From: CAYJLF01 sp964371055
Lineage (GTDB): Bacteria > Eisenbacteria > RBG-16-71-46 > CAIMUX01
DNA length: 64,000 nt
Direction of reading: 5' to 3'
Assembly (NCBI GenBank): GCA_964371055.1
Contig: CAYJLF010000019.1
Coordinates: 62,001-126,000 of the forward strand
Part shown: piece by piece, positions 38,845 to 46,642 of the stretch
How positions within the stretch are numbered: the stretch's first letter is position 1
Layout of the letters: every line of letters begins with the position of its first letter
Position numbers and translations under genes: made by a program
Notes under the pieces: model-generated
Databases searched by the model: none
Told to the model about the DNA's origin: nothing
Seen by the model: the letters and a program-made list of their open reading frames with translations, nothing else

Positions 38845-39927
38845 TCAGGTCCGCTCCCTGGTTCCCGCCCGGTCGACGTCCGCCGGCCGCGGCCCGCGAC
38901 CGGTCGTCCCCTCGCCGGGTTGCCGCCAGTATACGGCGGCCTCTCTCATTCGCCTCCCCTCCGGAGTCCCCAGGCCCGGCTGGAGGGCCTTCCAGAGTGC
39001 CCAGAGCGCCGCTCGGGGCCCGCCCCTCCGAGAATCCCGGGCCTCGTCCTTCCACCGGCGGAACCGCTCCCGTCTTGTGACAGGTTCCTCCAGGAATCGG
39101 TCGACCGGCTCGCCTCCCGCTCCGGCTTCGCGCAACCACGCGGTGAGCGCGACCCGGACCTCTTCCAGTCCCCGCTCCGGGGGCCGGTGCGCCTCGCAAG
39201 GCAGGAGCAGAAACGGCCTCCACAACCTGGCGGCGTGAGTCACGGGATCGACCGCCGCAGTCACTCGCGCCGACCCGCTGCCGGCAGCGTCCAGAAGCGC
39301 GAGGCGACCGGCGCGGCCGATCCGCCAGCCTCCCTGACGGATCAGGCGCGCCGCGAAGAGCGCCTCCGCCAGTTTCGCCACCGCGTACCACGCCCTCGGC
39401 GACGGCCCTTCGCGGTCCCGATCGTTCCACGACGTCCGGAGTTCGAGGCACCGATTTCCCACCAGGCGCCAAGCTTCCCACTCGGGAATGCGATGTTCCT
39501 CCGGCGTCACGAACCGATCGAGGACCGCGACCTCTCCCCAGACGAGCCGGGCCCGACGACCGATCTCCACCAGGCCTGGCGTCGGCGTCTGTCGCGGCTG
39601 ATCGGCGTCAAGGTAGTAGCCCGGTGCGAGCCCCGCCTGCCGCACCGCCGCCTCCCGCGCCGGAGGGGGCACACGGTCGAGGGTGACGATGCCCAGGTCG
39701 AGGTCGGAGAGCAGACAACGCTGCGCCTCGTCCGCGGGCTCCCATCCCACCGCCTCGCCGAGCGCGGCGCTGCCTCCCAGGAAGATGCAGCGCGGCCGCC
39801 ACGGGGCCAGTTCCGCCGTCAGGGCCGGCACGGCCTTCCGGATCCGATGGAGGAGCGCGTCGTGAACCCACGCCTGCGAAGAGAGCGGCGGGCTGTCCGG
39901 CCCGGGATGCGGCGATCGGCCGGCCAT
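38845..39927 (-). CDS. Nucleotidyltransferase-fold protein in the polysaccharide operon
   Basis: 360 aa. FLGGSAALGEAVGW followed by LLSDLDLGIVT is the Gly-Ser plus Asp-x-Asp signature of the polymerase-beta nucleotidyltransferase fold, with an unusually long insert between the two. A later VWGEVAVLDRF may carry the third acidic residue. The C-terminal two-thirds is helical and Arg-rich (LAEALFAARLIRQGGWRIGR). I do not recognise a named family; an AMP- or UMP-transferring regulator, or a sugar-specific enzyme, are both conceivable. ATG 39927 lies 19 bp after the upstream stop. Confidence 0.6.
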   Translation of the reverse strand: MAGRSPHPGPDSPPLSSQAWVHDALLHRIRKAVPALTAELAPWRPRCIFLGGSAALGEAVGWEPADEAQRCLLSDLDLGIVTLDRVPPPAREAAVRQAGLAPGYYLDADQPRQTPTPGLVEIGRRARLVWGEVAVLDRFVTPEEHRIPEWEAWRLVGNRCLELRTSWNDRDREGPSPRAWYAVAKLAEALFAARLIRQGGWRIGRAGRLALLDAAGSGSARVTAAVDPVTHAARLWRPFLLLPCEAHRPPERGLEEVRVALTAWLREAGAGGEPVDRFLEEPVTRRERFRRWKDEARDSRRGGPRAALWALWKALQPGLGTPEGRRMREAAVYWRQPGEGTTGRGPRPADVDRAGTRERT

Positions 39928-39946
39928 GGGGGAACCCGGTAGCCGG

Positions 39947-40705
39947 TCAGATCCGGCGGTAGATGAAGCCGGGGATCGGATAGCGGCGATCGTTCAGCAC
40001 AACGCCAAGCAGGCGGCAGCCTCCCGCCGTGAGTGCTGCGACCGCTTTCTGCACCACCTCGCGCCGGGTTCGATGGGCGCGGACGACCACGACGACTCCG
40101 TCGGCCGAGGATCCGATGAGCGCGGTCTCCGGGGCGAAGAGCGTCGCGCCCGCGTCGACGATCACGAAAGCGTAGTGGCGCGTCAATTCGCGGAAGAGGA
40201 GCGACACCCGCTCCGCCTTGACCAGTTCGACCGGGGAGACAGCACCGCGGCCGACCGGCAGGAAATGAAGATTGGGCCGCTCCGTCCCGACGACAGCCTG
40301 CTCCGGCTCCGCTCCGTCGGTGAGGAGATCGATGAATCCCGGGATCTCGGGTCCCGCCTGCAGAACGCTCGAGAGCGTCGATCGGCCGCGAGTGAGGTCG
40401 CCGTCGACCAGGAGGATCGGCCGAGGATCGACCGCGGCCAGCTCCTGCGCGAAGCGCAACGCCAGAGTGCTCGTCCCTTCGCCCGGCACGGCGCCGGTGA
40501 AGAGGACGACCGGAGGACGCTGGGTGTTGATCTCGAGCATCAGGCGCTGCCGCAGGCTCTCGAGATCCGCCGCCGGCCCCGTTCCCCGCGTGGGAGGCAG
40601 GGCTCGCGTCGCCGTCGGGGCCGGCGGAGCGCCCGCCGGGCGTCCCTCCGGACGCGGAGCGACCCCGCCCTTTCCCTTGTTCAGTGCGTCGTAGATGTTG
40701 CTCAT
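39947..40705 (-). CDS. CpsD/CapB-like (BY-kinase-type) ATPase with degenerate Walker A
   Basis: 252 aa. The N terminus MSNIYDALNKGKG matches the start of XrtA-associated tyrosine autokinases. The P-loop reads TGAVPGEGTST (residues 70-80): Thr78 replaces the invariant Lys of GEGKST. Walker A' is ILLVDGDLTRG and Walker B FVIVDAGAT, both weakened. The C terminus has only two tyrosines (RYPIPGFIYRRI), not a long Tyr cluster. It may be a non-catalytic regulatory partner of the Wzz-like protein rather than an active kinase. ATG 40705 overlaps the upstream ATPase stop (ATGA). Confidence 0.82.
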   Translation of the reverse strand: MSNIYDALNKGKGGVAPRPEGRPAGAPPAPTATRALPPTRGTGPAADLESLRQRLMLEINTQRPPVVLFTGAVPGEGTSTLALRFAQELAAVDPRPILLVDGDLTRGRSTLSSVLQAGPEIPGFIDLLTDGAEPEQAVVGTERPNLHFLPVGRGAVSPVELVKAERVSLLFRELTRHYAFVIVDAGATLFAPETALIGSSADGVVVVVRAHRTRREVVQKAVAALTAGGCRLLGVVLNDRRYPIPGFIYRRI

Positions 40706-41562
40706 GCGTCGCTCCCGTACCCCCGGTAGAGCAGCGCACTCGGCGAGACCGGCGCGCCGACCTCGAGTTCGTCCGCCGCCGTCCGCACATGCGCCCCTTC
40801 GACGCCGTCCGCTCCCTTCGCGTAGGCGATCAGGAGGGCCCGGTCGCAGATCTGGTTGATCAACCTCGGGATCCCGACCGAGCGACGTCCGACCTCGCTC
40901 AGGGCCTCTTCGTCGAAGACGGGCAGCGGCCGGCTGCTTCCGGCCACCGAGAGCCGGAATTCGACATACTCCCGCACCGCCTCCGGCGGGAGGCGATCGA
41001 GATCGAAGATTCCCGGGATGCGCTGCCGGAGCTGCCGCAGCGTCGGCCGTGCGAGGAGCGACCGCAGCTCAGGTTGTCCGACCAGGACGATCTGGATCAG
41101 CTTGGTGTTGGACGCCTCCAGGTTCGAAAGGAGCCGGAAATCCTCCAGCGCCTGCTCGCTCAGGTTCTGCGCCTCGTCGATGATCAGGACGGCGTTGCCG
41201 CGTCGATCCCGCATCCGGATGAGGAACTCCTGCAGCGTGAGGAGCAGATCGACCTTGTCCCGGCCGGGCGGAGTCAGTCCGAAATCGATCAGCGCCAGGT
41301 AGAGCAGCTGCTTGAACGTCAGGCGGGCGTTCATGACGATCGCCGACTGCACCTCATCCGGCAGCTGTCCGAGCAGCGTGCGGATCACCAGCGTCTTGCC
41401 GACGCCGACTTCTCCGGTCAGGACGAGAAACCCCTTCCGCTCCTCGATCCCGTAGTGCAGGTAGGCGAGCGCATCGCGGTGGCTGCGCGTGAGGAAGAGA
41501 AACCGCGGGTCCGGGGTGATCGCGAACGGAGGCTCGCGCAGGCCGAAGTAAGCCTCGTACAT
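40702..41562 (-). CDS. AAA ATPase of the ExeA/XrtA-associated type
   Basis: 286 aa. PFAITPDPRFLFLTRSHRDA is the diagnostic N terminus of ExeA-like and exosortase-locus ATPases. Walker A GEVGVGKT at residues 50-57; Walker B LIIDEAQNLS; sensor region LVGQPEL; C-terminal GIPRLINQICDRALL. In exopolysaccharide loci this ATPase sits next to the chain-length regulator and tyrosine kinase, as here. It probably energises or regulates assembly or export. It lies 9 bp after the Wzz-like gene. No exosortase gene is present in this window. Confidence 0.88.
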   Translation of the reverse strand: MYEAYFGLREPPFAITPDPRFLFLTRSHRDALAYLHYGIEERKGFLVLTGEVGVGKTLVIRTLLGQLPDEVQSAIVMNARLTFKQLLYLALIDFGLTPPGRDKVDLLLTLQEFLIRMRDRRGNAVLIIDEAQNLSEQALEDFRLLSNLEASNTKLIQIVLVGQPELRSLLARPTLRQLRQRIPGIFDLDRLPPEAVREYVEFRLSVAGSSRPLPVFDEEALSEVGRRSVGIPRLINQICDRALLIAYAKGADGVEGAHVRTAADELEVGAPVSPSALLYRGYGSDA

Positions 41563-41571
41563 CGGCGTCTC

Positions 41572-42939
41572 CTAGCGCATCCGCCCGAGCGAGCCGAGCA
41601 CCGGCAGGCCGAGATGGCGTTCCACTTCCGTCGCATCCTTGAGCGAATGGTCCATCCCGTCGATCACGAAGGCCATGGCCAGGGCCACGATCAGGCCGAT
41701 CGCCGGGATGACCGCGAGGCGGATCGCGTCGTTGAGCTGGATGCGCACCGCATCGCTGGCCGCCTGGAGAACGAGAACATTCCAGTCATGCGAGCCGACC
41801 CGCTCGAGGCGGGCCTGAATCTGTCGGTCGACCAGCGACTGATGATCAGCGCGGAGCGCGTCGATGACGCGATCGAAAGCGGACAGCCGCGCCTCCTTGG
41901 ATGGGAAGGCGGAGAGCTCTCCGTCGCAGTAGGCCAGGGTGTTGAGCAGCGACTCCTCGCGCGCCCGCAACACATCGATGCGCGCCTGGACATGCCGGAG
42001 GTAGTTGTCCGCTTCCTGGATCAGGAGCTGCTGCAACTGCTCGACCTGGTCGGTCAGTCGCAGGACCTCGGGGTGGCTGGGCTGGTACTGGGACCTCGCC
42101 TGGTAGAGCTCGCTGCGCCTCGTCACGAGTTCGCGCCGGACCTGCAGAATCACCTGGTCATCGGTCACGCCCGGCTCGGAGAAGGCGTAGATCTCCTGGT
42201 TCGGATCCTCGTGAGCGCCTTCGATCTGGCTGTGCAGCACCTCGGATCGCGCACGCTCGGCGGCGAGATTCTGCCGGATCCGCACCAGATCCTTCTCCGC
42301 CTCCTCGCGGACCTGGATCAGGCTGTATCGCTCCTCCTGGAGACGACTGACCGACTCCTCGTTCATAAACTCGGCTCGCCGCTGCTCCGCCTCTTCCAGT
42401 TGCGCCCGCACCCCCTCGATCTCCTCGCGGAAGAACGCGTCGATCTCCGGCACGGTACGCACGTTGAGCCGGAAGCTGGTGTAGGCCTGGGTGACGGCGC
42501 GGGCGATCTCGCGAGCCGCATCGGGATCCCGGTCGCGGACCTTTACGTAGATGACGCTCGACTTCCCCGGCGTGGTGGAACTGACCCGGGCCGGGTCGAT
42601 TCGAATCGGCCGGCCGCCGGAATCACGCGCCTTCTGTTCGTCCAGGAGCTTCTGCGCCAGCTGGAGGATATGGGCGCTCTTGACCGTCTCCAGTTCGGAG
42701 TTGAGATCCTCCTCCCAGGAGAGTACCCGAACGCGGCTCGTGTAGGCGCTCTCCGGCTGCCCCCGGCTGATGAGGAGCTGCGAGTATGACTCGTACTCCG
42801 GCGGCGAGAGCCGGTCCATCGCGGCCACCAGTCCGAGGGACGCGCCGAAGACCGCGAGGACGATCCACTTCCGGCGGAAGACGACGGAGAGGAACTCCCG
42901 CAGGCTGGTCTCGTACCTTTCCTGGATCACTTCGCTCAT
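41572..42939 (-). CDS. Polysaccharide chain-length determinant, Wzz/GumC family
   Basis: 455 aa. A first membrane helix at about residues 22-42 (RKWIVLAVFGASLGLVAAM), a long periplasmic region rich in coiled coil (AQLEEAEQRRAEFMNEES, then LTDQVEQLQQLLIQEADNYL) and a second helix at about 415-437 (AVIPAIGLIVALAMAFVIDG) give the Wzz topology. The conserved PxxP-like proline is present between the periplasmic region and TM2. It controls polymer length with the cognate kinase-like and exporter proteins. ATG 42939 follows GGAG at 7 nt; the two upstream in-frame codons are less likely. Confidence 0.9.
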   Translation of the reverse strand: MSEVIQERYETSLREFLSVVFRRKWIVLAVFGASLGLVAAMDRLSPPEYESYSQLLISRGQPESAYTSRVRVLSWEEDLNSELETVKSAHILQLAQKLLDEQKARDSGGRPIRIDPARVSSTTPGKSSVIYVKVRDRDPDAAREIARAVTQAYTSFRLNVRTVPEIDAFFREEIEGVRAQLEEAEQRRAEFMNEESVSRLQEERYSLIQVREEAEKDLVRIRQNLAAERARSEVLHSQIEGAHEDPNQEIYAFSEPGVTDDQVILQVRRELVTRRSELYQARSQYQPSHPEVLRLTDQVEQLQQLLIQEADNYLRHVQARIDVLRAREESLLNTLAYCDGELSAFPSKEARLSAFDRVIDALRADHQSLVDRQIQARLERVGSHDWNVLVLQAASDAVRIQLNDAIRLAVIPAIGLIVALAMAFVIDGMDHSLKDATEVERHLGLPVLGSLGRMR

Positions 42940-42957
42940 GACCACTCCCGTTCCGCC

Positions 42958-43845
42958 TCAGGGCGAGACCGTGACCCGCACGTCTTCGGATCCGATATTG
43001 AACGCCTTCCAGCCCTCGAGATAGAGGGTGAAGGGGGTGATCATGGGCTTGATGAACTGGTCGACGAAGAGGTTCACGTCGGCGATGAAGCTGCGCGGGA
43101 CGAAGACGATGTCGTACGGACGCAGGACGAGATCCTTCGCCGGACCTTCCCCCTTGAGGGCCGGACGCAGGTCGAGGCGGTGAAGCTCCACCTCGGCCGC
43201 CGCGACGCGGCGCATCACCAGGACGCTGCCGGCCTGTCCGGTCGAGGCGACGCCGCCGGACTGGGCGACGGCCTGCAGCGCCGAGATCCCCTTGTAGTAC
43301 GGCTTGTCTCCCGGGGTGACGACCTCGCCCATGACGAAGATCCGCTGCTCCCCGAAGTTCGTCACCTGCAGATCGACGTGCGGATGTCGCAGGATCGCGC
43401 CCAGCTTTCGCTCGATCTCCGCTCCCACATCTTCCGGGGTGCGTCCCAGGGCGTGGACCGTTCCCGCCCCGGGAGTCGTGATCGCTCCGTCCGGCCGGAC
43501 CTTCGCGATCCCCGACAGGGTCGGTTGAGAGAGGACCGCCACGGCCAATTCGTCCCCCACACCCAATCGGTAGGGTTCCTCGGGTTGTTCCTCCGGGATC
43601 GCGTGCGGGGTATCAGCCGGCGGCGCGCTCGAGGGCACCCCCGATGGCACCACCTGCGCCGGGCGAGCCGGGTCGATGAGCGGCGGGAAATCGCGATCCT
43701 GCGCCTCGACGGCCTGGACACCGCCGGGCAGCGCCAGGAGCAGCCCACCCAAGAGCAGCCCAGCCAGAAGCAGCCCCACCGGGAGGGAGACGAAGAGCGC
43801 GCCGCCCCGCCTCAACCCGGGACCGCATCGCCTGCGCGGGGACAT
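42958..43845 (-). CDS. Polysaccharide export outer-membrane protein (Wza-like)
   Basis: 295 aa. The signal peptide (residues 1-48, very hydrophobic LLLAGLLLGGLLLALPGG) ends at AVEA/QDRD, so Gln49 is the predicted mature N terminus rather than a lipobox Cys. The Poly_export domain starts at YRLGVGDELAVAVL and includes VRPDGAITTPGAGTVHALG; SLBB-like repeats follow (RIFVMGEVVTPGDKPYY, then LRPYDIVFVPRSFI). It forms the outer-membrane export channel for the polymer. ATG 43845 was chosen from the signal peptide, with no good ribosome site; in-frame ATGs at 43932 and 43974 add basic residues. First gene of the locus. Confidence 0.88.
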   Translation of the reverse strand: MSPRRRCGPGLRRGGALFVSLPVGLLLAGLLLGGLLLALPGGVQAVEAQDRDFPPLIDPARPAQVVPSGVPSSAPPADTPHAIPEEQPEEPYRLGVGDELAVAVLSQPTLSGIAKVRPDGAITTPGAGTVHALGRTPEDVGAEIERKLGAILRHPHVDLQVTNFGEQRIFVMGEVVTPGDKPYYKGISALQAVAQSGGVASTGQAGSVLVMRRVAAAEVELHRLDLRPALKGEGPAKDLVLRPYDIVFVPRSFIADVNLFVDQFIKPMITPFTLYLEGWKAFNIGSEDVRVTVSP

Positions 43846-44058
43846 AGCGGGTGGGGAGATAACACGGCGCGTCCAGGCAGCCTTCGCCCCCCGCCGGTAC
43901 CGCGATCCGATCGATTCCCTGTCGTGCTGCATTTGCCTTCTGCCGCCACCATCCCTGATTGCGCAGTTCATCATGGCCTGATCCCGGGAACCATCAGTTC
44001 CCTGCCGGAAAGTCCCTTTTCCAGTCGCTCTGTCCCTTGCCACCCGAGGCAGACGGCG

Positions 44059-44087
44059 ACGCTAGCACCCGGTCCCCGGGCCGTCAA
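44059..44087 (-). promoter_or_regulatory. Candidate promoter for the Wza-like gene and downstream locus
   Basis: Minus strand: TTGACG (44087-44082, 5/6), 17-bp spacer, TAGCGT (44064-44059). Predicted start near 44052, about 200 nt before ATG 43845. The rest of 43846-44129 shows no gene. Confidence 0.45.
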
Positions 44088-44129
44088 TCGGCGGCATCCC
44101 GAGACCCAACCGACTCGACGACACTGCCA

Positions 44130-45140
44130 TCATCGGCCGATCGCCCCACGGCCTTTACGCTTGGCCGCGATCGGAGGCGGATCGGCGGGTCCATCCGATA
44201 TACCGTAACGAAGCAGGGCATGGATGAACAGGGGAAACAGCAACTCGTGGTGCCCGACGATGTAGAACCCCTTACCGCCCTGCAGGGTGGGCCGCTGAGC
44301 GACATTGACCTGGGGGCGGTAGTGCCGCTGGAAATCGAACACCGCCGTGGTCAACTGGTCGAAGCGGGTCCCGAGATTGATGGCGACGGAGACGGCCTTC
44401 AGAAAGACCTCCGGCAGGATCACGGCGGAACCGACATTGAGCGCTACACCCTTGGCCAGCGTCTGGACCTGCCGGCAGAGAATGCGGAAGTCGCGGGCAG
44501 AGGTCTCACCGGCCGCCGCGCCGGAGAAGCCGGGGTGCTGGTGGTTGATGTCGGCGCCGATCGCCAGGTGGACGCTGACCGGGATCGACATCTGCCAGGC
44601 GGACGCGAGCACGCTCCGTCCGGCCCCGGTTCCTGCCTCTTCCTGGATAGCCCGTCCGAGGCCTTCGCCCAGACCTTCCCCCCGCCGGGCCGCCTCGACG
44701 GTCCAGGCATTCAGCCATTGGGAGGTCTCGCGGGCCATCCCGAACCGCCCCTCGGGCAACTGACCGGCGACGTCCTCCGAAGTGCGCCCCCAGAACGCGA
44801 TCTCGAGATCGTGGATCGTGCCGGCGCCGTTCAGCGCCAGCGCCGTGATCCAGCCCTCGCGCATCAGGCGGATCAGGCCCGGGCCGAGTCCCGTCTTGAT
44901 GACATGGCCCCCGAGCAACACGAGAAACCCGGCCCCGCCCGCCCGCGCGGTCCGGGTCCGCTGCACCAATTCGCGAAGATCTTTGGCTGCAAGGACATCC
45001 GGAAGGGAGTTCCAGAAGGAGTCGAACGAGTCGAGAGCGTCCGGGGGATGGTAGAAACTGGACGCCTCGACCAGGCTGCGACGGCGCTTCACCGGGTAGG
45101 TTCGCACGCCCCGCAGATCCAGCTCCTCATACTTCGACAT
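44130..45140 (-). CDS. Deoxyhypusine-synthase-like family protein, function unknown
   Basis: 336 aa soluble protein. Striking conserved-looking blocks: FLVLLGGHVIKTGLGPGLI, ALALNGAGTIHDLEIAFWG, GRTSEDVAGQLPEGRFGMA, VSVHLAIGADINHQHPGF and GVALNVGSAVILPEVFLKA. These resemble a widespread bacterial family often annotated as deoxyhypusine-synthase-related, but the lysine/NAD active-site context of true DHS is not obvious, and bacteria generally lack hypusine. It is therefore called by resemblance only. ATG 45140 follows GGAGG at 5 nt. It lies 38 bp after the DUF3108 gene, at the end of that unit. Confidence 0.55.
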   Translation of the reverse strand: MSKYEELDLRGVRTYPVKRRRSLVEASSFYHPPDALDSFDSFWNSLPDVLAAKDLRELVQRTRTARAGGAGFLVLLGGHVIKTGLGPGLIRLMREGWITALALNGAGTIHDLEIAFWGRTSEDVAGQLPEGRFGMARETSQWLNAWTVEAARRGEGLGEGLGRAIQEEAGTGAGRSVLASAWQMSIPVSVHLAIGADINHQHPGFSGAAAGETSARDFRILCRQVQTLAKGVALNVGSAVILPEVFLKAVSVAINLGTRFDQLTTAVFDFQRHYRPQVNVAQRPTLQGGKGFYIVGHHELLFPLFIHALLRYGISDGPADPPPIAAKRKGRGAIGR

Positions 45141-45178
45141 CCGTGCCTCCGTCCGGTCGACCCCGCCGGCCCGCCGAC

Positions 45179-46111
45179 TCAGGGGGCGGGCGTCGTCCCG
45201 GGGGTGGCTGCCGCCGTGTCCGGGGGCGCCGCGGACTCCTCCGGCGCCGCATCCTCCCGCTCGTGCCGCCAGTCCGTCTCCGGCCGCTGGAATTCGATCA
45301 GCTCGACACTGATCGCGCCGATCGGTAGTTTGCTGCGCATCAGCACCGGCATCCTCCGCTCGTCATCCGTCAGCCAGATCGACAGCTTCCCTTCGTTCTT
45401 GAAGAAGGCTCCGCTGCGCAGGGTCGGCTCGAGCACCACGCAGTCGAACGTCCCGGCCGGAGTCTCGACGCGCTCGCGACCGATGACGCTGACCCGCAGC
45501 GGGTACTCCTTCCGGTTCTCGTGGCTCGTCAGGTAGTGCTTCTGGCCCGGCTCCAGCGGCATCGTGCGGACGCGATAGAAGGCCGCCAGGACGTCGTACA
45601 CCGGCGGCGTGACTTTCGTCTCGGTTCCGTCATGATAGGTGACCACGCCGTTCTCGGGATCGAAACGGGCCTGTTGGTCGGCCCGGTATCTCCCCTCGCG
45701 AAGATGCTTCTCGAAGAAACGCGAGTGGAGCTGCTCGACGTCGACCAGGGAGACCACGCGATCGCGTACGCGGTAGATTCCGTCGAAGACGGAGTTGCTC
45801 TCGGCGGTCGAGACGAGGTGGTAGACGGGGCGACCGGAGAAGCGCTTCACCCCCTCGATCGCCATCACTGCGGTCCCCGCTTTGATCAGGCCGTAGCGGA
45901 CGGTGAACGTCAGCCGCTCGCCGACCCGGATGGCCGGGTGCATCCCCGGCATCCCGTTCTCGGCGGCGGCATCGACGTCGGCGGACGGGCTTTCGCTCGA
46001 ACCAAGCCCCGTCGAGATCGAAGCGAGCGTGAGGAAGAGCAGAGCGAAGACGACGCGAAGCGTCGCGGGAATTCCGGCGCCCGATCGGCGCCGTGGGGAG
46101 CGGTCGGTCAC
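45179..46111 (-). CDS. DUF3108-domain exported protein
   Basis: 310 aa. A signal peptide or N-terminal anchor (about residues 18-38, LRVVFALLFLTLASISTGLG) precedes a beta-rich domain with VGERLTFTVRYGLIKAGTAV, YHLVSTAESNSVFDGIYRVR, TFDCVVLEPTL and KLSIWLTDDERRMPVLMRSK, the DUF3108 signature. The family is periplasmic or outer-membrane facing, with no established activity. The C-terminal 30 residues are Pro/Ala/Glu-rich. GTG 46111 overlaps the dut stop as GTGA. Confidence 0.85.
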   Translation of the reverse strand: MTDRSPRRRSGAGIPATLRVVFALLFLTLASISTGLGSSESPSADVDAAAENGMPGMHPAIRVGERLTFTVRYGLIKAGTAVMAIEGVKRFSGRPVYHLVSTAESNSVFDGIYRVRDRVVSLVDVEQLHSRFFEKHLREGRYRADQQARFDPENGVVTYHDGTETKVTPPVYDVLAAFYRVRTMPLEPGQKHYLTSHENRKEYPLRVSVIGRERVETPAGTFDCVVLEPTLRSGAFFKNEGKLSIWLTDDERRMPVLMRSKLPIGAISVELIEFQRPETDWRHEREDAAPEESAAPPDTAAATPGTTPAP

Positions 46112-46584
46112 GGCTCACTCCCCGCTGGACGGGTGCCGGTGTGACCGAATCCCCCCGCGCCTCTCCCGGTCTGTGGGATCGCATCGGCCCACTCCACCCG
46201 GGCGGCCGGGACCGGTGCGAAGACGATCTGCGCGATCCGATCCCCCGAGGCGACGACGAAGGACTCGCGTCCCCAGTTCATCAGGATGACGCCCAGTTCG
46301 CCGCGGTAGTCCGAGTCGATCGTGCCGGGACCGTTCAAAAGGCCGATGCCGTGGCGCGCGGCCAGACCGCTCCGGGCCCTGACCATCCCTTCGTAGCCGG
46401 GGGGTATGGCCAGCACGAGCCCGGTCGGAATGATCGCCCAGGCGCCCGGATCGATGGTGACCGGAAGCTCGAGACAAGCCTGGAGGTCGAAGCCACTGGC
46501 CCCCGCCGTCATCTTCCGCGGCAGGATCGCCCCCTCGCGGGCTCGCGTGCAGGCGACCCGGACCTCAACATCCTTCCGCTCCAC
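46108..46584 (-). CDS. dut: Deoxyuridine 5'-triphosphate nucleotidohydrolase
   Basis: 158 aa trimeric dUTPase; hydrolyses dUTP to dUMP and PPi. All five motifs are visible: ASGFDLQA (1), RSGLAARHG (2), GPGTIDSDYRGE (3, with the catalytic Asp), GDRIAQIVFAP (4) and RGAGGFGHTGT (5, the mobile C-terminal arm). GTG 46584 is preferred over GTG 46614 because GGAGGA precedes it by 7 nt. It is coupled to the DUF3108 gene by a GTGA overlap and follows the M16 protease gene with a 58-bp gap. Confidence 0.95.
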   Translation of the reverse strand: MERKDVEVRVACTRAREGAILPRKMTAGASGFDLQACLELPVTIDPGAWAIIPTGLVLAIPPGYEGMVRARSGLAARHGIGLLNGPGTIDSDYRGELGVILMNWGRESFVVASGDRIAQIVFAPVPAARVEWADAIPQTGRGAGGFGHTGTRPAGSEP

Positions 46585-46642
46585 GAAGGGCTCCTCCCTT
46601 ACGAACCCGGACACCCGGCGCCGATCTGCGCCCCGACCCGGT

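Noticed and set aside
43846..44043. N-terminal extension of the Wza-like protein to 44043
   Set aside because: It would place about 66 charged residues before a normal signal peptide and overlap the predicted promoter.
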